From positions 868,001-932,000 of the forward strand of contig OY783221.1 in NCBI GenBank assembly GCA_963678705.1: a DNA stretch of 64,000 nucleotides, given 5' to 3'. The notes under the pieces were generated by a model, which saw only the letters and a list, made by a program, of their open reading frames with translations, ran no database searches and had not been told where the DNA came from. Origin of the DNA: Panorpa germanica (taxonomy: Eukaryota > Arthropoda > Insecta > Mecoptera > Panorpidae). The translations under genes were made by a program, and so were the position numbers. Within the stretch, counting starts at the first letter, position 1; each line of letters starts with the position of its first letter. Positions 1-13,148 of the stretch are shown here, one piece after another.

Positions 1-969
1 AATTGTTCTTAGGACTAATTTTGTTTTGTTTATTAGGCATAGGTAGAACTCGACTATCCTCTGACTATAGTCTGAGTTAATCAGAAGAATAATTTTTGAA
101 ACATCATGAGCACAACTTGGAGAAACAGTTTTTATTATTTTTAATCTGCAGTTAGTTCTATCATCACGTTTTTTAATAGAGAAAATTCATTGTTCATAAA
201 AATGCCATGACATAACATCCGCATTATTTATTTATCCTACCCAATTAGCACATCACTTAATAAATTATTTTAATTATTAGTTATTACATCCATTATATAC
301 TACACTGTTATTTTTCTACGTTTTGTTTTGGCACACACCCAAATCATAATTTATAAATTTAATGACAATTTGAACAAGATTTTACGACCTTAAAAACAAC
401 AGATCTTTTATTTTATTAAGTTATAGTAACGAAGTAATCAGTGGTTTATAGCTTTCTGCTTTCTGCTTTTAGCTTTCTGTCCGCATTCTCTACAAGATGC
501 AGCTTGCAGCTTCCAAGTTGTTTCTTTTATTAAATAAACGTCAAATAGTTTTTGTAGTCGTGTATTTTGTTTCTTCGGTACACAAAACAGTTTGTTATTG
601 TGTGGAATGACAATGACAGGCGGTTGTTAACACGCGGCCAGTGAAATGACAAACTAACGGACGTACTGACTGTGTAGATGGATAAATAACGAGGTGAGAT
701 AAACACTCACGTTCTATCTCTCTCTGGTATGTGTTATTTCATATATTTACTATTGCTGAGTAATGGGTCTAGTGCGTAGTGAGAGTAATAGTTTTATACA
801 TTTCAAAACAACTTGACCAGTTGAACTTTTGACTTTATAAACATACGGAGATTTTGAATATTGAAAAAGCTGTCTATGAATGTAATTTTTATTAATTTAT
901 TAAGTTATTAAAGAAAAATAACAAATCAGTAATCTTTGCTTAAAAACTGTTTAGACACGTGTCCTAATG

Positions 970-1685
970 GGAAACTATTTAAGTCGCTAACAGCCCCCAC
1001 TGTTTTGTAGGTTATGTGATATAATGGGATTGTGTCCTATGTCTTGATTTCTATAAAACTGTACTATATATTGATAAAGTTGGTTACTAGAACCTCAAAT
1101 GTCCAATTATTTTTTAATAACTCCTTAAATTTCAGGGGATATTAAAAATTAAGAAAGTCATTTTGTCTCTTTGATTATTAAAGGGATTCAACGTTGTACA
1201 ACATTAAAAATGCATGTGACATCACAACTATTAGTTGCTATCTCTTTTATACAACAGAGCGTAAAAGAGATAGCATATTCAAGATAGAACTCTGGCAAGT
1301 TTACAGGTTACCAATCTTACATCTCCTTATATAAATCTCTGCTATATGTATTTATATATTAAAACTATTTACAACTATTTCAAGGAACAATACAATTCCA
1401 ATATTATTTCTGCCATAACAGGGTTAAATAAAATAAAAACTTATTATTCTTTGACTTGACTTGATTATTTCGACTACCAACAGCTACAAAACATTACCAT
1501 AGCACCTAACTACTCAACAAATAACTGCAACAATAACTACAAATATGGCCGATTATTTCTAGCGCTAAAGCTACAATTCAAATTTTTAATTGCTATATCT
1601 CCGTCAACATTTAGATATTTAATAAAATAGACACATTTATTAACATCAATTTCTAATCAACAATTGAAAAATCGACCACTAAAAA
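970..1685 (-). repeat. Unclassified dispersed repeat, copy 1
   Basis: It matches 58855-59310 in the opposite orientation. Shared words include GGTCGATTTTTCAATTGTTG at one end, TAGCGCTA in the middle, a TGCTATCTCTTTTA hairpin, CAACGTTGAATCCCTTTAAT and a GACATAGGA end. This copy has about 200 extra bases (roughly 1290-1550) that the other lacks. No transposase frame or clear terminal repeat is visible. Confidence 0.6.
1236..1275. repeat. 14-bp inverted repeat (hairpin) inside the dispersed repeat
   Basis: TGCTATCTCTTTTA at 1236-1249 and its exact complement at 1262-1275 are separated by 12 bases. The second family copy near 59075 keeps a shorter form of the same hairpin. Confidence 0.75.
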
Positions 1686-3520
1686 ATGAGGACACAAGCC
1701 CATTTACAACGGTTAAAGGTATGGAATAATTCAAGTTGGAGGATCTATAATTGTGTCTAGTATATACATTTCATCCCAAACGCTTTTATCCCAAACATGT
1801 AATTAAAATATAAATTTACACTTTTCCCAGACTTTATTAATCGTATCAGTAACAATATCGCAACCTCCTTCTTTTGGGAGCTCTTTTATTGTAGCAACTT
1901 GTAACACAATCTCTATTTGTTTTTTTCCGGTTCCCTCTTCTACTACAATTGTCATCCATCCTTTATAAACGTTAGACGTGATCCCTGCCCCTCGTCCCCC
2001 TGCAAGTAATGACACCGGCGCCTCGTTTCATTGGCTGAGATAGACATATGTTACATTTCTTTCATGTACACTAAATTTAGGTTCACAATTCTAAAACTAT
2101 TGTATTTCTCCAACGTTTTGTTGTGATTTTTAAAGTGCATTATGTAGTAACTGTAACTTAAAGACATTGTTTTTTTCAATTTATTTAAAGAATTAAAAGA
2201 TTTTTAAATGGTTGATTTATTGCATATAGTTTTTATGCGTGTATTTTGAAATACCAGACTATGTTATTACTTGATGACAAAAATATTTTTTGTTTAGTTT
2301 AAATTTGTGATGCCATCTGTTGACAAACATGAGAAACTTAATTTTATGTACATATTTTTGTTTTTAAAAAAATGTTATTTATTTCCGCTTTATATTTTTG
2401 TGACTTACACTAAGAAGTAAAAATCGTTCACATAAATCGTTCATATAAATATTTAACCTTCGAGAAAGGAATTTCCTCCAGTAATTCATCTTGAAATCTC
2501 TCGCAATTATCATAACAATTTTATATACAAATCTAATATGTTTACAAACACATCACACATTTGTCTATCACAACAGATACTTATAAATATATTTCCTAAG
2601 TGAAGAGTTAAGTTGATCTGTCAGAAGATGATTACTGACATGTTTCCAACAGAAGGAACCGCCCGCCTTGAAGACAGACTCTCTCACACCAAAGATGGAA
2701 TATACATAGAGTATGTAATTCTTGTCAATCATCTGGACAGGCCGACAAACACGTCGAAAAGAACGCGCGAGCCGCAATCAAAGGCGCCAAAGTAAATATA
2801 GCTAAAGGTGCTTCAAATACTTAAAGTAATCCGAAATACTAAAGCAGGATTACTGTAATTGATAAATATTTAATGTCTGATTAAAATTAAACGATTTTAT
2901 TTGGATACCGTCTTCTCTACGAGTGATTGTAGGTTATATGCTACATCTGTTTAGAAAAGCATGCCTTCGTAGTTTAAAGCGGGGTGGTCCATTTAGATGT
3001 TCTTGGGTCAAATGTGGGATGTATCTCTCTGAACAATTGGTCAAGTAATCATGGTAGAATCTATCTGTGGAAGGTACTGCTGCAATTATGATACTTTTAA
3101 TAAACTAATATTCAGCATATGTGTAATTGATCCTTGTAAAAATCGAAGAGACAATGTAGTGTTTGCATATTCACTATCTACAATAGATCTATTTAAAAGA
3201 AATTCAGAGAAGTACATATACAAATCTATGTAAACCATTTCCTTTCGGTTTTCCTCTTTAAGTTGAGTGTGAGGCATTAACAAGAAGAGAACCACCTGTA
3301 GATTCAATTACTCCAACAGCTGGGGTCATTCTTCATCGCCATGACTAATTAGTGTATAATCCGGCAGTAATGGTACAGCCTCCTGGTGTAGCTGAGCAAG
3401 CTGTTAACCATTTAACTTACAAATAAATTGAAATAAGTAAACGGTGTTCCAGTAACTTCTGTCCAGCAGTACAGCAATCCAGCAGTCCTCTAAGACCTGA
3501 ACTGAGCAGACTAATCCAGC
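1686..3520. other. No gene seen
   Basis: AT-rich spacer. Frames at 1803-2015 (minus) and 2568-2795 (both strands) overlap or lack coding character. Confidence 0.5.
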
Positions 3521-3700
3521 ATGTCTGTCACGGATTTAGTTTATGATGTTGTTGATGCCAATCAAGATAAGATAACCCATCACCTATCGCGTCAAATCAA
3601 GAGGCTGGGACTGACGATGGACCCCGGTCGGACCTCAGCGGTTAAACAACTAATTAATGCGATAAGTTGGACTCTGAAGAAAAAAATCAATGAATATTGA
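3521..3700 (+). CDS. Possible small gene, 59-residue protein of unknown function
   Basis: The frame starts MSVTDLVYDVVDANQDK and ends KKKINEY. Its composition is balanced and unlike the lysine/isoleucine/tyrosine-rich chance ORFs nearby: it has an acidic N-terminal helix-like part, a central RQIKRLGLTMDPGRTS segment and a basic C-terminus. The start context is CCAGCATGT. A stretch of about 120 bases upstream is rich in CAG-type words and looks like a 5' leader rather than spacer. I see no signal peptide, membrane segment or known motif and do not recognise the family. It may instead be a relic exon of a transposon or virus-derived gene. Confidence 0.3.
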   Translation: MSVTDLVYDVVDANQDKITHHLSRQIKRLGLTMDPGRTSAVKQLINAISWTLKKKINEY

Positions 3701-4594
3701 TGAGCAATATCATAAACCTGGTCCCATCTTCCTTTATTCGTCGATCTAAAATCTATTTAATTAAGTGAAGATACTTTGAACAGAAATTGATGGTTTGTGA
3801 ATTGAGGAACTGCTGATGAAGACTTCAAGAAGTTTCTAAATAAATCTTCTAGCTGGTTATGCCAAAACCATAGTTAGTACCCTGTGCCACTCAATGGATT
3901 ACTAATTAATAATCACGGACGTTGTCCTCGTATTTGGAATGAACCTTATAAATAAACATAATTTGTTTTTAAATGCGAAGGTCAGTTAATGCAAACAATA
4001 TAACCAAATTAATTAAAATCATGTTTTTCAAATTTTATAGACTTCAAGTCAAAATGTAACATAGTATTTACTAGTTCTAGAATCGAATCCAATGACACAG
4101 CTCTCAGTCAATGTGCGTCTTCATTATTTCTTGTATAGAAAGCCAGTTTTACGAAATACATTTCAAACTGACTTGCATCAGACTCTGTGGTATTGCTTAT
4201 TTTTAATTATTTCTAAAAGTAGGGCATTAGATCAAAGGTCAAATATATATTCAAACACCTGTTTCAAAACCAGAAATTAGTTTTCTGTATTATAGCGTTT
4301 GTAATTTTTATATTTTAAATGTAAAGTAAACGCAGACGTGCGAGTTGAAGATGCCACGCGCGTTTGTGGAACATTGAACAGTTCGAGAGCTACTTGACTT
4401 TTAGCAGAGATTCTCTTGTAAACGGTATTTCAGCAATTCCTAGTTAGATGACTTGACAGGTGATAGAATTGTGGCCACCCGTGATTATCTACTAAACACG
4501 AGTGTGCATGTCAGCTTCGTCATCTGAATGGAACAACTTGGTTAAAGGTGTGGAAATGCTTTTTGTATAAAACTGTACATGAAAGTGTATTACT

Positions 4595-4863
4595 TCTTCT
4601 TCTTCTTCTTCAGTGGCTCGACAGCCCTGGGTGGGCCCTGGCCTTCTCAAGAATTTTCCGAATGATTTAATTACTTGAGATTTCGTAACAAGGTTTTTCA
4701 CGGGGTGGAGTTGTTAGCACCACGCCCAACCCCCAACCTGGAGGACCAGTCCCCTGATATAATCCTCCCTATATACTCCCTGCTATACTTCCATTTTAGT
4801 CGCCTCTTACGACATGCATGAGTAACATTGGGACTATTCTTTCACACCCGGTCACCACTCGGG
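4595..4863 (-). mobile_element. GAA-tailed SINE body (5'-truncated copy) with 15-bp target duplication
   Basis: On the minus strand it begins CCCGAGTGGTGACCGGGTG, carries CATGTCGTAAGAGGCGACTA and ends CCACTGAAGAAGAAGAAGAA. The 15-bp direct repeat TGAAAGTGTATTACT flanks it at 4580-4594 and 4864-4878, a target-primed retrotransposition footprint. Compared with the copy at 13149-13485 it lacks the tRNA-like head. Confidence 0.85.
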
Positions 4864-4878
4864 TGAAAGTGTATTACT

Positions 4879-7587
4879 AGAATACCAAAATTGGAAAGCT
4901 TTTCGTATTGGAAATATATTTACTTCAACACTAGAGGCTTCTGTTTTACCACACTAATAAGAGTGATGAGCTGGAGTTCGTCTTCTTGACAACCGTCGAA
5001 CCCCAGAGTTAGCACAACTGCTTAGTGCAGACAATCACAACACTCCCGGCGTGTAATTTTGAGGTTATCTAAACTAAACACTTCTTCTAGTTGAGATATT
5101 TCACACATGCGTAATTACAAATATATAACTGGCGCCTGATGAGAAATTCCAAAATAAAAAAAATTAATGAAAAACTTGTCTTAACCATTTATGTAAATGA
5201 AGTGATGTTTTGTTCTTGCCTTGTTCTTGTCTTGTCCTGTCCTGTCGTGGCTCTTGTTTTAATTGAATTAAACAAATATTTTAATACAAGTAGTTGGTCA
5301 TCTTCGTCTACATCTGTTTTTCGTATCTATTCAACAACTCTCAATAACACTTTAAATCGTTATAATTATTTATATTGTTGGCAGAACTGATAAGTGGTAA
5401 TTTACATTTATTTTGATTTTGAGGTTAATTATTAGTAGCAATTATAAATTCTATAAGAGAATATTCTTTTTAAAACCAAAGTCTTTAGAAAAAAACACAT
5501 GATGAAATTTATTGCAGGCCACTGAGCTTTTCATTCTTCCTTTCTTCATCTAAATACATTTCCTTTTTCATTTAAATTAAACTTAGTATTATTCTAATCC
5601 ATACTTGAACTCCTTCTTCAATTAAGCATAAAATAAGGACACATCTTCCTTCTTCTGCTCGGTATTCTTTCTTCTTTTAATTTCATTTCCTTTCTATCTT
5701 TGTTTTCCACGTCTCTTCTCGCTTGTCCTACTGCTTTCTTTATATTTTTATACCATATCCATGCTCTGGCCGCATCCAAGGCCACCCCTGTCCATGCTTC
5801 TCCTTCTATGTGCACTTTTCTTCCTTATTAGGTCTTGTTGTATATATATTTACCATCTCTTTAGCTACATAACAAGTAAACTTAATCAAAATGAATGCCT
5901 TAACTCACCGGATCTGTTACTAAACTAATATTAATAAGTTATAACTCGTTGTATCTTATATTAACCTTAAATACACGTAACTGTATTTAGCGGTTTAGCT
6001 TTACATATTCTATTTTCTGAATATCATTAATTTCCATCAGAACATCATAACTCCTTGCTTGATCGATTCATCATATCGCGTCCTGGTTAACACCCCACCC
6101 ACCCCACACCTCGCACCGTGTATTTTAATTGAGTAGTTTTATTTACTCTGTAATCGATGTTAATTTGCATTATTTATTTACATACTGAAATATTTAACAG
6201 CGTTCGCCTAAGAAATAAAGTAAACACGTGATATTTCCTTGTCAGTTAACGCCAATATATTTACTCGCAAGATAGATCACCTGTCTATTTCTAGCGATTA
6301 AAACTTATAATTACATCGAAAACGTGTTGATTGGTTAGAACACAGTAACAAATAAAGTAAATAAAGGATACGATGGTAATAAACATCCGATAATGGTATC
6401 GCAAGTCCTTGAAATCTTGTAACGAACTAAGGTCATTATCTTTTTTAAAAAATTATCCTTTAACAATTCCTGGCATTTAAATAGGTACTCAGAATATGTT
6501 AAATAATAGTAAATTAAAACCTTGCAACTTATGACAAGGAAATCGATAGTAGAAGTGCTCCAACACACTTTTCAAGCCTAATACCTCATCAAAGATTATT
6601 CTGAGGCCTCACATATATATGTATATAAATTAATTGCATTAGATATGACCACATGCACGTTATTAGACACTGACACCACATTTGTCAAACAACTTTGCAA
6701 GTAACTTTTCCACTTAAACTTAGCGCAACTTTACAACATATGACATATGCTTTACAAATAGGCAATCTATTAGATTTTCTATTTAACATACCTGTATTCT
6801 AAATCTAACCTGACTAATTACTTCTAAGATATCTTTACTTATCAAGTAATTGATTAATACAAGTAATTCTGTTCGTATTCATCATTAATAAACACACAGA
6901 GCTTTAAGCTTATTTTGGCAAAACTTTATGTGAGGTTAAAGCTTCTCTCTCTACTTTTACAATATTGTTGTGCTGTCTGTAGTGAAGCATTTGCGCACTG
7001 TGTCGTCAATTTTGTTAAAAGCCTGAACTAATTTCCCCTAAATTAACCCAGCTTCAAAAAGCTGAATAGAATGTATACGATCCGCAGCTTGTAAAATACG
7101 AGTAAGTTAAAAATAGTGAATAAATGATGAGTTCCAATAAAGCGTAGTGACGAGTGGGAGCGGGATGGGGTGGGGTAGGGTTGCACGATACTTCTTAGGC
7201 TGGTCTTGTGAGATATAGAGTCCACGAAGATGCTGTTGACACTGACACAGACGAAAGACGAAAGTGAAAGCATAAAGAGAGCGAGACTAAAATATTAGTT
7301 ATTTTAATCAAATTGGTTGTGTTGTCGCTATTAAAAGAATAATCTAGGAAAATAAAGATCGTTTTTATGTTTTTTCTTAATTTATTATAATAAAATAATA
7401 ACATAGTGGATTCTGGATTATTTTGTGTGAAATACGATGCATAAACAATGTGTAAAGAGCATTGATGGACAAGATAATAGACTAATGGAACCGTTTATGA
7501 TATAATGTCAGTCAAACATGGGAACGGAATGTTTTGAAGTTGCTAAATACAGTTGCATTGCAGGTTTTCATTATAGTAAATCATTAT
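4879..7587. other. Gene-poor spacer
   Basis: Apart from the weak LINE-like frame at 5618-5815 I see only AT-rich DNA with short chance frames. Confidence 0.45.
5618..5815 (-). pseudogene. Possible LINE C-terminal fragment
   Basis: The minus-strand frame has GEAWTGVALDAARAWIWYK followed by a charged RRDVENKDRKEMKLKEER stretch, and an LINE-like CT-rich 3' UTR follows (5520-5610). The style resembles the LINE end at 11344 but no diagnostic residue is present. Confidence 0.3.
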
Positions 7588-7599
7588 ATCATATTACCA

Positions 7600-7869
7600 G
7601 ACGACACAGTGGGCGAGAGCATTGATGCTTGACGCCGACTGCTGTGTCTTCGGGTTCGATCCCCGGACCAGATATATATTTTCTGGGTTTGGTTATTATG
7701 AACTTATATTGATTATGGTCATACATAATCATACAGTTATTAGGCAGTGGTGTAGCCCACATATATGAGGCCACGACACCATAAATACTGCCAACATTGA
7801 AGGAGGTCGTCGGTGATAGGACTCAGCATCGGAAATAGGCCGACGTTAAATAAATTAAATAAAAAAAAA
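7600..7869 (+). mobile_element. tRNA-derived SINE with A-rich tail, second family, 12-bp target duplication
   Basis: The head (GACGACACAGTGGGCGAGAG, then B-box GGTTCGATCCCCGG) is nearly the same as in the 13149 element. The body is different and ends CCGACGTTAAATAAATTAAA followed by a poly-A run. ATCATATTACCA is repeated at 7588-7599 and 7870-7881. Confidence 0.85.
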
Positions 7870-7881
7870 ATCATATTACCA

Positions 7882-9625
7882 ACAGTGACGAATTGAGAAC
7901 CAAAGCATTTTTTGGTATCGTAGTAATGTCGAATAGCCTGATTACAATTTGAGTAAGATTTTTCGAAGCACGTTATAAGTCACAGGTAGAAAATATATTT
8001 GAGTACGTTCAGAAAAAGAAATATGGTATTTTAAACTTTAAGTTTATGGGGTGAGATAATGCATTTTTGCTTCTGAAACTTTCACCTCCGTGTTTTATCC
8101 TAAATGCCTTCGAAACGGATTCTCTCTTTTTGTTTTGCTGTCCATAAGTCACCCTATATCACACAACTGTCGATTTCTATACTAGGTCAAGTTCTAGAAT
8201 ATCTTATTCGAATTTTATACGCTTCGAACAGAACTAAAACAATAGCTGTTTTTTCGCAGTTCAAGTTATAATGAGTAATGGGAGAAGAGAGAACCTGGTG
8301 TACCAGAGCTTTGTAAAGAATCAATCAATGCAGTAAGTAAATCTTTACAATAAATTATCACAACACAATTTCTTTTGAGCTGGGGCTTCAAGTTTTATAT
8401 TAAGTTTTCGCCATGAATCGGCTCTTGTAAGAAAAATGTTGCATGTCACTGACCATCAGGCTTTTAAGTAGATTAAGTGACTCTACTTTATTATTATTTG
8501 TTAAACACAAAATATAGATATTTATTTAACATGTGGCAGATATCTATTTTAGAAATACAAAAAATAAATGAAATCGATGGTTTATTACGTAATTAATGCA
8601 ATGGCTTAACGCACAGATGTTTAAAATCAGTGTTAGCCGCCGGTTCGAACAGGTCCACGCGTAACAGTCGCTTCGAATTTATTTAATGAATGTTTCTTGT
8701 CACCATTGGCAATATCTAGTGCATATTACAAGTCATCCTGGTAATTAGAGGTAATTATAACACCTCTGCTCTCGCCCAGCCTCCCACGGATCAGACTGTG
8801 ACATCAACAGGATTCTCTATCTAGACTCTCCCTCTCTACCTCTCCTCACATTCAACTGCATATTTACCTATTCCTTGTCGCCATCAATTCAACTGCATAA
8901 TTACTTAATTATGAATATTTGAATAATAATACAATAATATTATAATTAAGATTGAACAATCATTATAAATATCAATTTTTTTCATTCTTATATCTTGACT
9001 TTCGCTCTTTTGTGAATTGGCTGAACTGTCAATTAATGCTACAAGTAATTACGTTGCAATTTATTTAATTATTCATTAATTATGTCATCTACTTCGATGT
9101 TAAAAAAATAGAAATGTTAAAAAATTCATTAACATATTCTTTATCATCTGTTTTCACATTTTTTAAACATACGCTTTTATTTTAGCAGTGGTTTCAAATC
9201 TTTTAATTATTTTCTAAATCCCCACTTGATCCGAAGGAGGAGCATAAAATCGTTAAAACTTTCACAATTTGTCATGGCGCATGATATCAATACGATATTA
9301 ATAGGTATGCAATATATTACACTTTATTCATAAAATGGCCGTTTAATAAATATGTAATCATATTCATTTATACATAACTATCTCATTTCTGCAGCTAGAG
9401 TTTATCTTTATTACCAATCTATTAGATATTTAAATATTAGTCGTTCTCATACTCGTTCACATTACAAGTATATTCCTGTTTTGTTTATATCAATCGGATT
9501 ATTTAAAGGTAATTACACAATCATAAATATCTATTACGATAAAGTCAATAAATAATATAAAAAATGATATACTGTTAAAGACTAACTTTAATGTAAATGA
9601 TTTCTTTGTCGAGAAATATGTTGGC
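7882..9625. other. Gene-poor spacer with one tRNA-like patch
   Basis: TGGCTTAACGC (near 8603) and CGGTTCGAACAGG (near 8641) resemble tRNA A and B boxes, but no cloverleaf could be built by eye. The rest is spacer. Confidence 0.35.
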
Positions 9626-9732
9626 TACTTTGCTACTGCCACCACGATCTGCACCGATGGCGGCTCGAGGCAGTCTCACGATCAGAACTTTTTGGCTCCT
9701 CCACCGCGATCCTCCTACTTATTACGTGGATT
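9626..9732 (-). pseudogene. 28S rRNA-derived fragment
   Basis: The minus strand carries GTAGGAGGATCGCGGTGG, then GAGCCGCCATCGGTGCAG and ATCGTGGTGGCAGTAGCAAA. This matches the conserved 28S rRNA core GGTGCAGATCTTGGTGGTAG with a few changes. No other rRNA domain is obvious beside it, so it is a fragment or rRNA-derived SINE. The overlapping 83-codon frame (9597-9848) is then not a gene. Confidence 0.65.
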
Positions 9733-11149
9733 TGTATTCAGTTGGAATTCCTAGGTTTCTTAAGTCTGTCGCACACTGCAGAAGAATGTCAGAGAATTTT
9801 ACCCAAGCGTATACATGCTACAACGCTAAACCTATCCGAACCTTGTAATCCAAGATCCCAGGGCCGACAGACATCACTTAATTTCTGATGAACAAAATAT
9901 GTAAAGATTGAGTAGTGTTAATATGTACAATGATCGTATGCCTACCTTTCCAAGTATCAGGTAGTCAAGGTTTATGTCTCACTCACTCTCATGCGCACGG
10001 ATAATGCCCTCTTGCTCCTACTCATAGCGGAATTAAAATTGGGTCTAGGGGATCCCTTGAATAAATCTGTCCTCTTGTAAAACGTTTTAAAACAGTTGCA
10101 ACACATGCAAAGCACACAAGAGTCCGCTTGTGTTCAGAGTTCTAGTCGCTCAACCAAGTCGCCGCTTGCAATGAGCGACAGCCCTAAAATTACTTGGTCG
10201 TGGTACGATAGCTTCAACGCGAAATTAACAACAAATAATTTGATACCTAAGGATCAGATAGACAACTTATCAGTATACTTTATAAATACCTAGAAGTAAG
10301 AATGAGGGAATAACCCAATTGTGTTATATAGTGCTAAGATTGTATTACACTTTGCGCGATGTGTCATCGTTAAATAACAATTATTATTTTATAGTTTCCA
10401 GTCGTAGTCTTTGTTAAATCTTTATCCTTCGTCAATAAATCTTGCAATAGCTATTGTATTTAATGATATTATTACCATATATTCCTGTATAATAATTCTA
10501 AGGAAGCATAACACGTCAAACTCATAACTCCACCCGTTTAGATTTATCTGACATGACGTCATAAATACGAGTATGCGATGCTGACAAGATTGATTAACAG
10601 AATGACAATATCTTTTGTTATAATCGACAGAAGGTGACAATATTACAGGTGCCTTGTAACATATTTCTTTTGTCTGTATTTAGACACCATCAGCATCAGC
10701 ATCTCCTGATCCCGATCCTACGCAGTACGTTGTTCTAACAAACATGAATATCACATGTCAAATCACTATGACAGTTCGAACGTAATACATGTAAACCGTC
10801 AAACATAACCTAGAAAAATGTTATCATAATAACAAATACGAGTAAATGAAATATATAAGTGACAGTAACATGGCGTGGAATATGAAGGAATAATACAAAA
10901 AGTTAAAATGCAATTCGCTGTGAGTTGTACTTGTTGCAGAAAGTGCAGACTGCAGTCTACTCGATGGTAAATGAAGTGCAATGAGTTTCATTTAATGGCG
11001 GCTGTATCTCGGAAATCTGTTGCTTATCTTTCACGAATCAGTTTAGATAATAAAACGCAAAATGCAGCACAGTATGGGGTTTGATTACAAGGTTTTACAC
11101 TGTTAATTCTTTAAGTTGAAATTCCGTTGAACACTGTTAAATTTATACT
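9733..11149. other. No gene seen
   Basis: The stretch 10030-10260 has more balanced composition and may be an old repeat. Its frame at 10096-10293 has no recognisable motif. Confidence 0.4.
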
Positions 11150-11570
11150 AGTATTTACTTATGTTATTATTATTATTATATGATATTAATTGTTCATTCA
11201 ACTTGAAATTAAACTTAAAACTATTCTAGACCTTTCTGTTTTCAAAAGTACTTCTTCTTCTCTTCATTTTCCATAGTCCTGCTTCATTCTCATCGTTTCC
11301 TCACCTCTTGTCTTCTTTGTCTCTTCGTCACTTCAGATTAAAATCACTTCTGCTTTGGCGTTACTTTTTTTTTCTCGTTCCTTTTCTCTATTTCCGCCAC
11401 CCACCTCTTCCCTTCACTGCTTCGCTTTAATAACTGCATAATATTCTTCTCGCTCATTACTTTTTTCTGACATGAAAACTTAATGTGCTCCAATGTTTCA
11501 ATCTCCGTTTCGCAGTTTCCTTTCTCCTCGTTTCCCAATCTAAATCTGGTAAACTTTCTCATCTTTTTAG
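11150..11570 (-). mobile_element. LINE 3' end, 5'-truncated
   Basis: The minus-strand frame 11344-11562 contains FTRFRLGN, then C..E.ETLEHIKFSC, the closing zinc-knuckle style of insect non-LTR ORF2 proteins, then CQKKVMSEKNIMQLL and an EIEKRNEKKK tail. The 3' UTR continues to about 11150 and ends in an ATAAT-type tail. Family members lie at 60424 and 62641. Confidence 0.6.
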
Positions 11571-13148
11571 TGTCTTTTTCTCTTAAGTAATGTGGTATCT
11601 CTCTCTCCCAAATCCTTTTATATCTTGTGTTTTAATTGCTCTTCTCGATTTTTTCCATTCTTTCCTGTTGCTGTATCTCCCTGTTATATTTAATGTTGAA
11701 TTAAGAATGGATGTTGTCTCTCCAAGGAATGATTTTGAGTTCAGAAATGTTGTAATAGTGCTGACTTTCAAAATAGAATGAATTTAATTACAGATACATT
11801 TAATACATTGTTCAAAATGATTTCTTCTTTTTTTATTCAAGAATCTCTCATTTTAGCGAGTTAAAGCGTTATTTAATTTAATAACATAATTAAAATCTCA
11901 ACACAAACATAACGTATATCAGACTGTCATCTTTTGTAATGCATCTCTCGTCGTCCTTCATAAGGCATAACCCACACACATGACTTGTTTTAAGATGTTT
12001 GTATATACAAACATCTTAAATTTGAAACATTACAATGTGGTAAAAAGTAACAAAATATTTTATTATGTAGTGAATGGGTTGCTGCAAATATATTGTTAAC
12101 GCTAAGAACGTGCACACTGGACAATGTAGTCGTATTAGTTTTATGAAAGAGTTGGCGTAACGGTCGTAACTTGGAGAGGGAGCTACTCATCACCTTGGGT
12201 AATGCAACCACACAATTCAATTGCAGAAAATATATTTTATAGATTCCCCAGCTTAGTTGTAAAGTAGATAATTACTTTATAAATCAAAGGTTGCTTCAGT
12301 TGGATTCATTTCTTACAGTGCAAATTACATTGCGTTACATTTTCCACCTGGGTACTAATCTACAAATAAAAGCCTCAAAAGTATATTCTCTTACACAAAA
12401 CATGACTTACTTTACTCATGAAGTATTTATACCCAATAGAAATTAATTGAAAACTGAATACGTTTTTAGTGTGAAAATGATTGATATTGATTGATTACAG
12501 TCCCCCAGGTAACTGTGCAGACCAGGTTGAACACATTACTCAACCTGGGGGCAACTAATCCTGTGTCTTGACTATATGCCACCATTATGTCTTAAATACT
12601 TATGAATCAACTTTGTTATAATATTATTCAAATTATTTGATTTTTGTTTTAAACAATAACCTAAGTTTTTTGAATGCACTGTGATTGGGTAAGTTTCTTG
12701 CCCCAGGTTAATCAGATATAACCTGTTGCCTGTACAAGGAACACTTGTAATACTGCGATATCTTTTTTTTAAATCACGCAGATAAATTATTTTAATGTTA
12801 TAAACTTACGATCTGACAGAAGCAATTTGTTCAAGTTTTATTATTACGAGTCATTTTTCATAGCTTCGAATTTTTTGAATATTTATTGTTTTAAGATTTT
12901 TATTATTTTTTTGATAGGGTACAAATTAAGTTGTATGTGAAGGTTTTATACATTTAGAGACGTGTCTTATACTGTGTGAAACACACAGTAAACATTACTA
13001 TGTGAACATGATACCAGGATGTCCTATGTAAAATATATTCAGTTATAGTATGGTTTAGTATGTTGATGGTTTTATGTTTGATAGGTTATTTCGACCTTGC
13101 CACAGGTTGCCACCTGTCTTGGAATACGAGTTTCGCACTTTATAGCTT

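Noticed and set aside
8590..8670. Possible tRNA gene with A-box and B-box-like words
   Set aside because: I could not pair an acceptor stem or anticodon arm. It is more likely a decayed SINE head.
9597..9848. 83-codon plus-strand frame
   Set aside because: It overlaps the antisense of a 28S rRNA-derived segment, which explains its composition.
12501..12552. CCCCCAGGT and AACCTGGGGG inverted words
   Set aside because: The arms are short with competing pairings, and no second copy defines an element.
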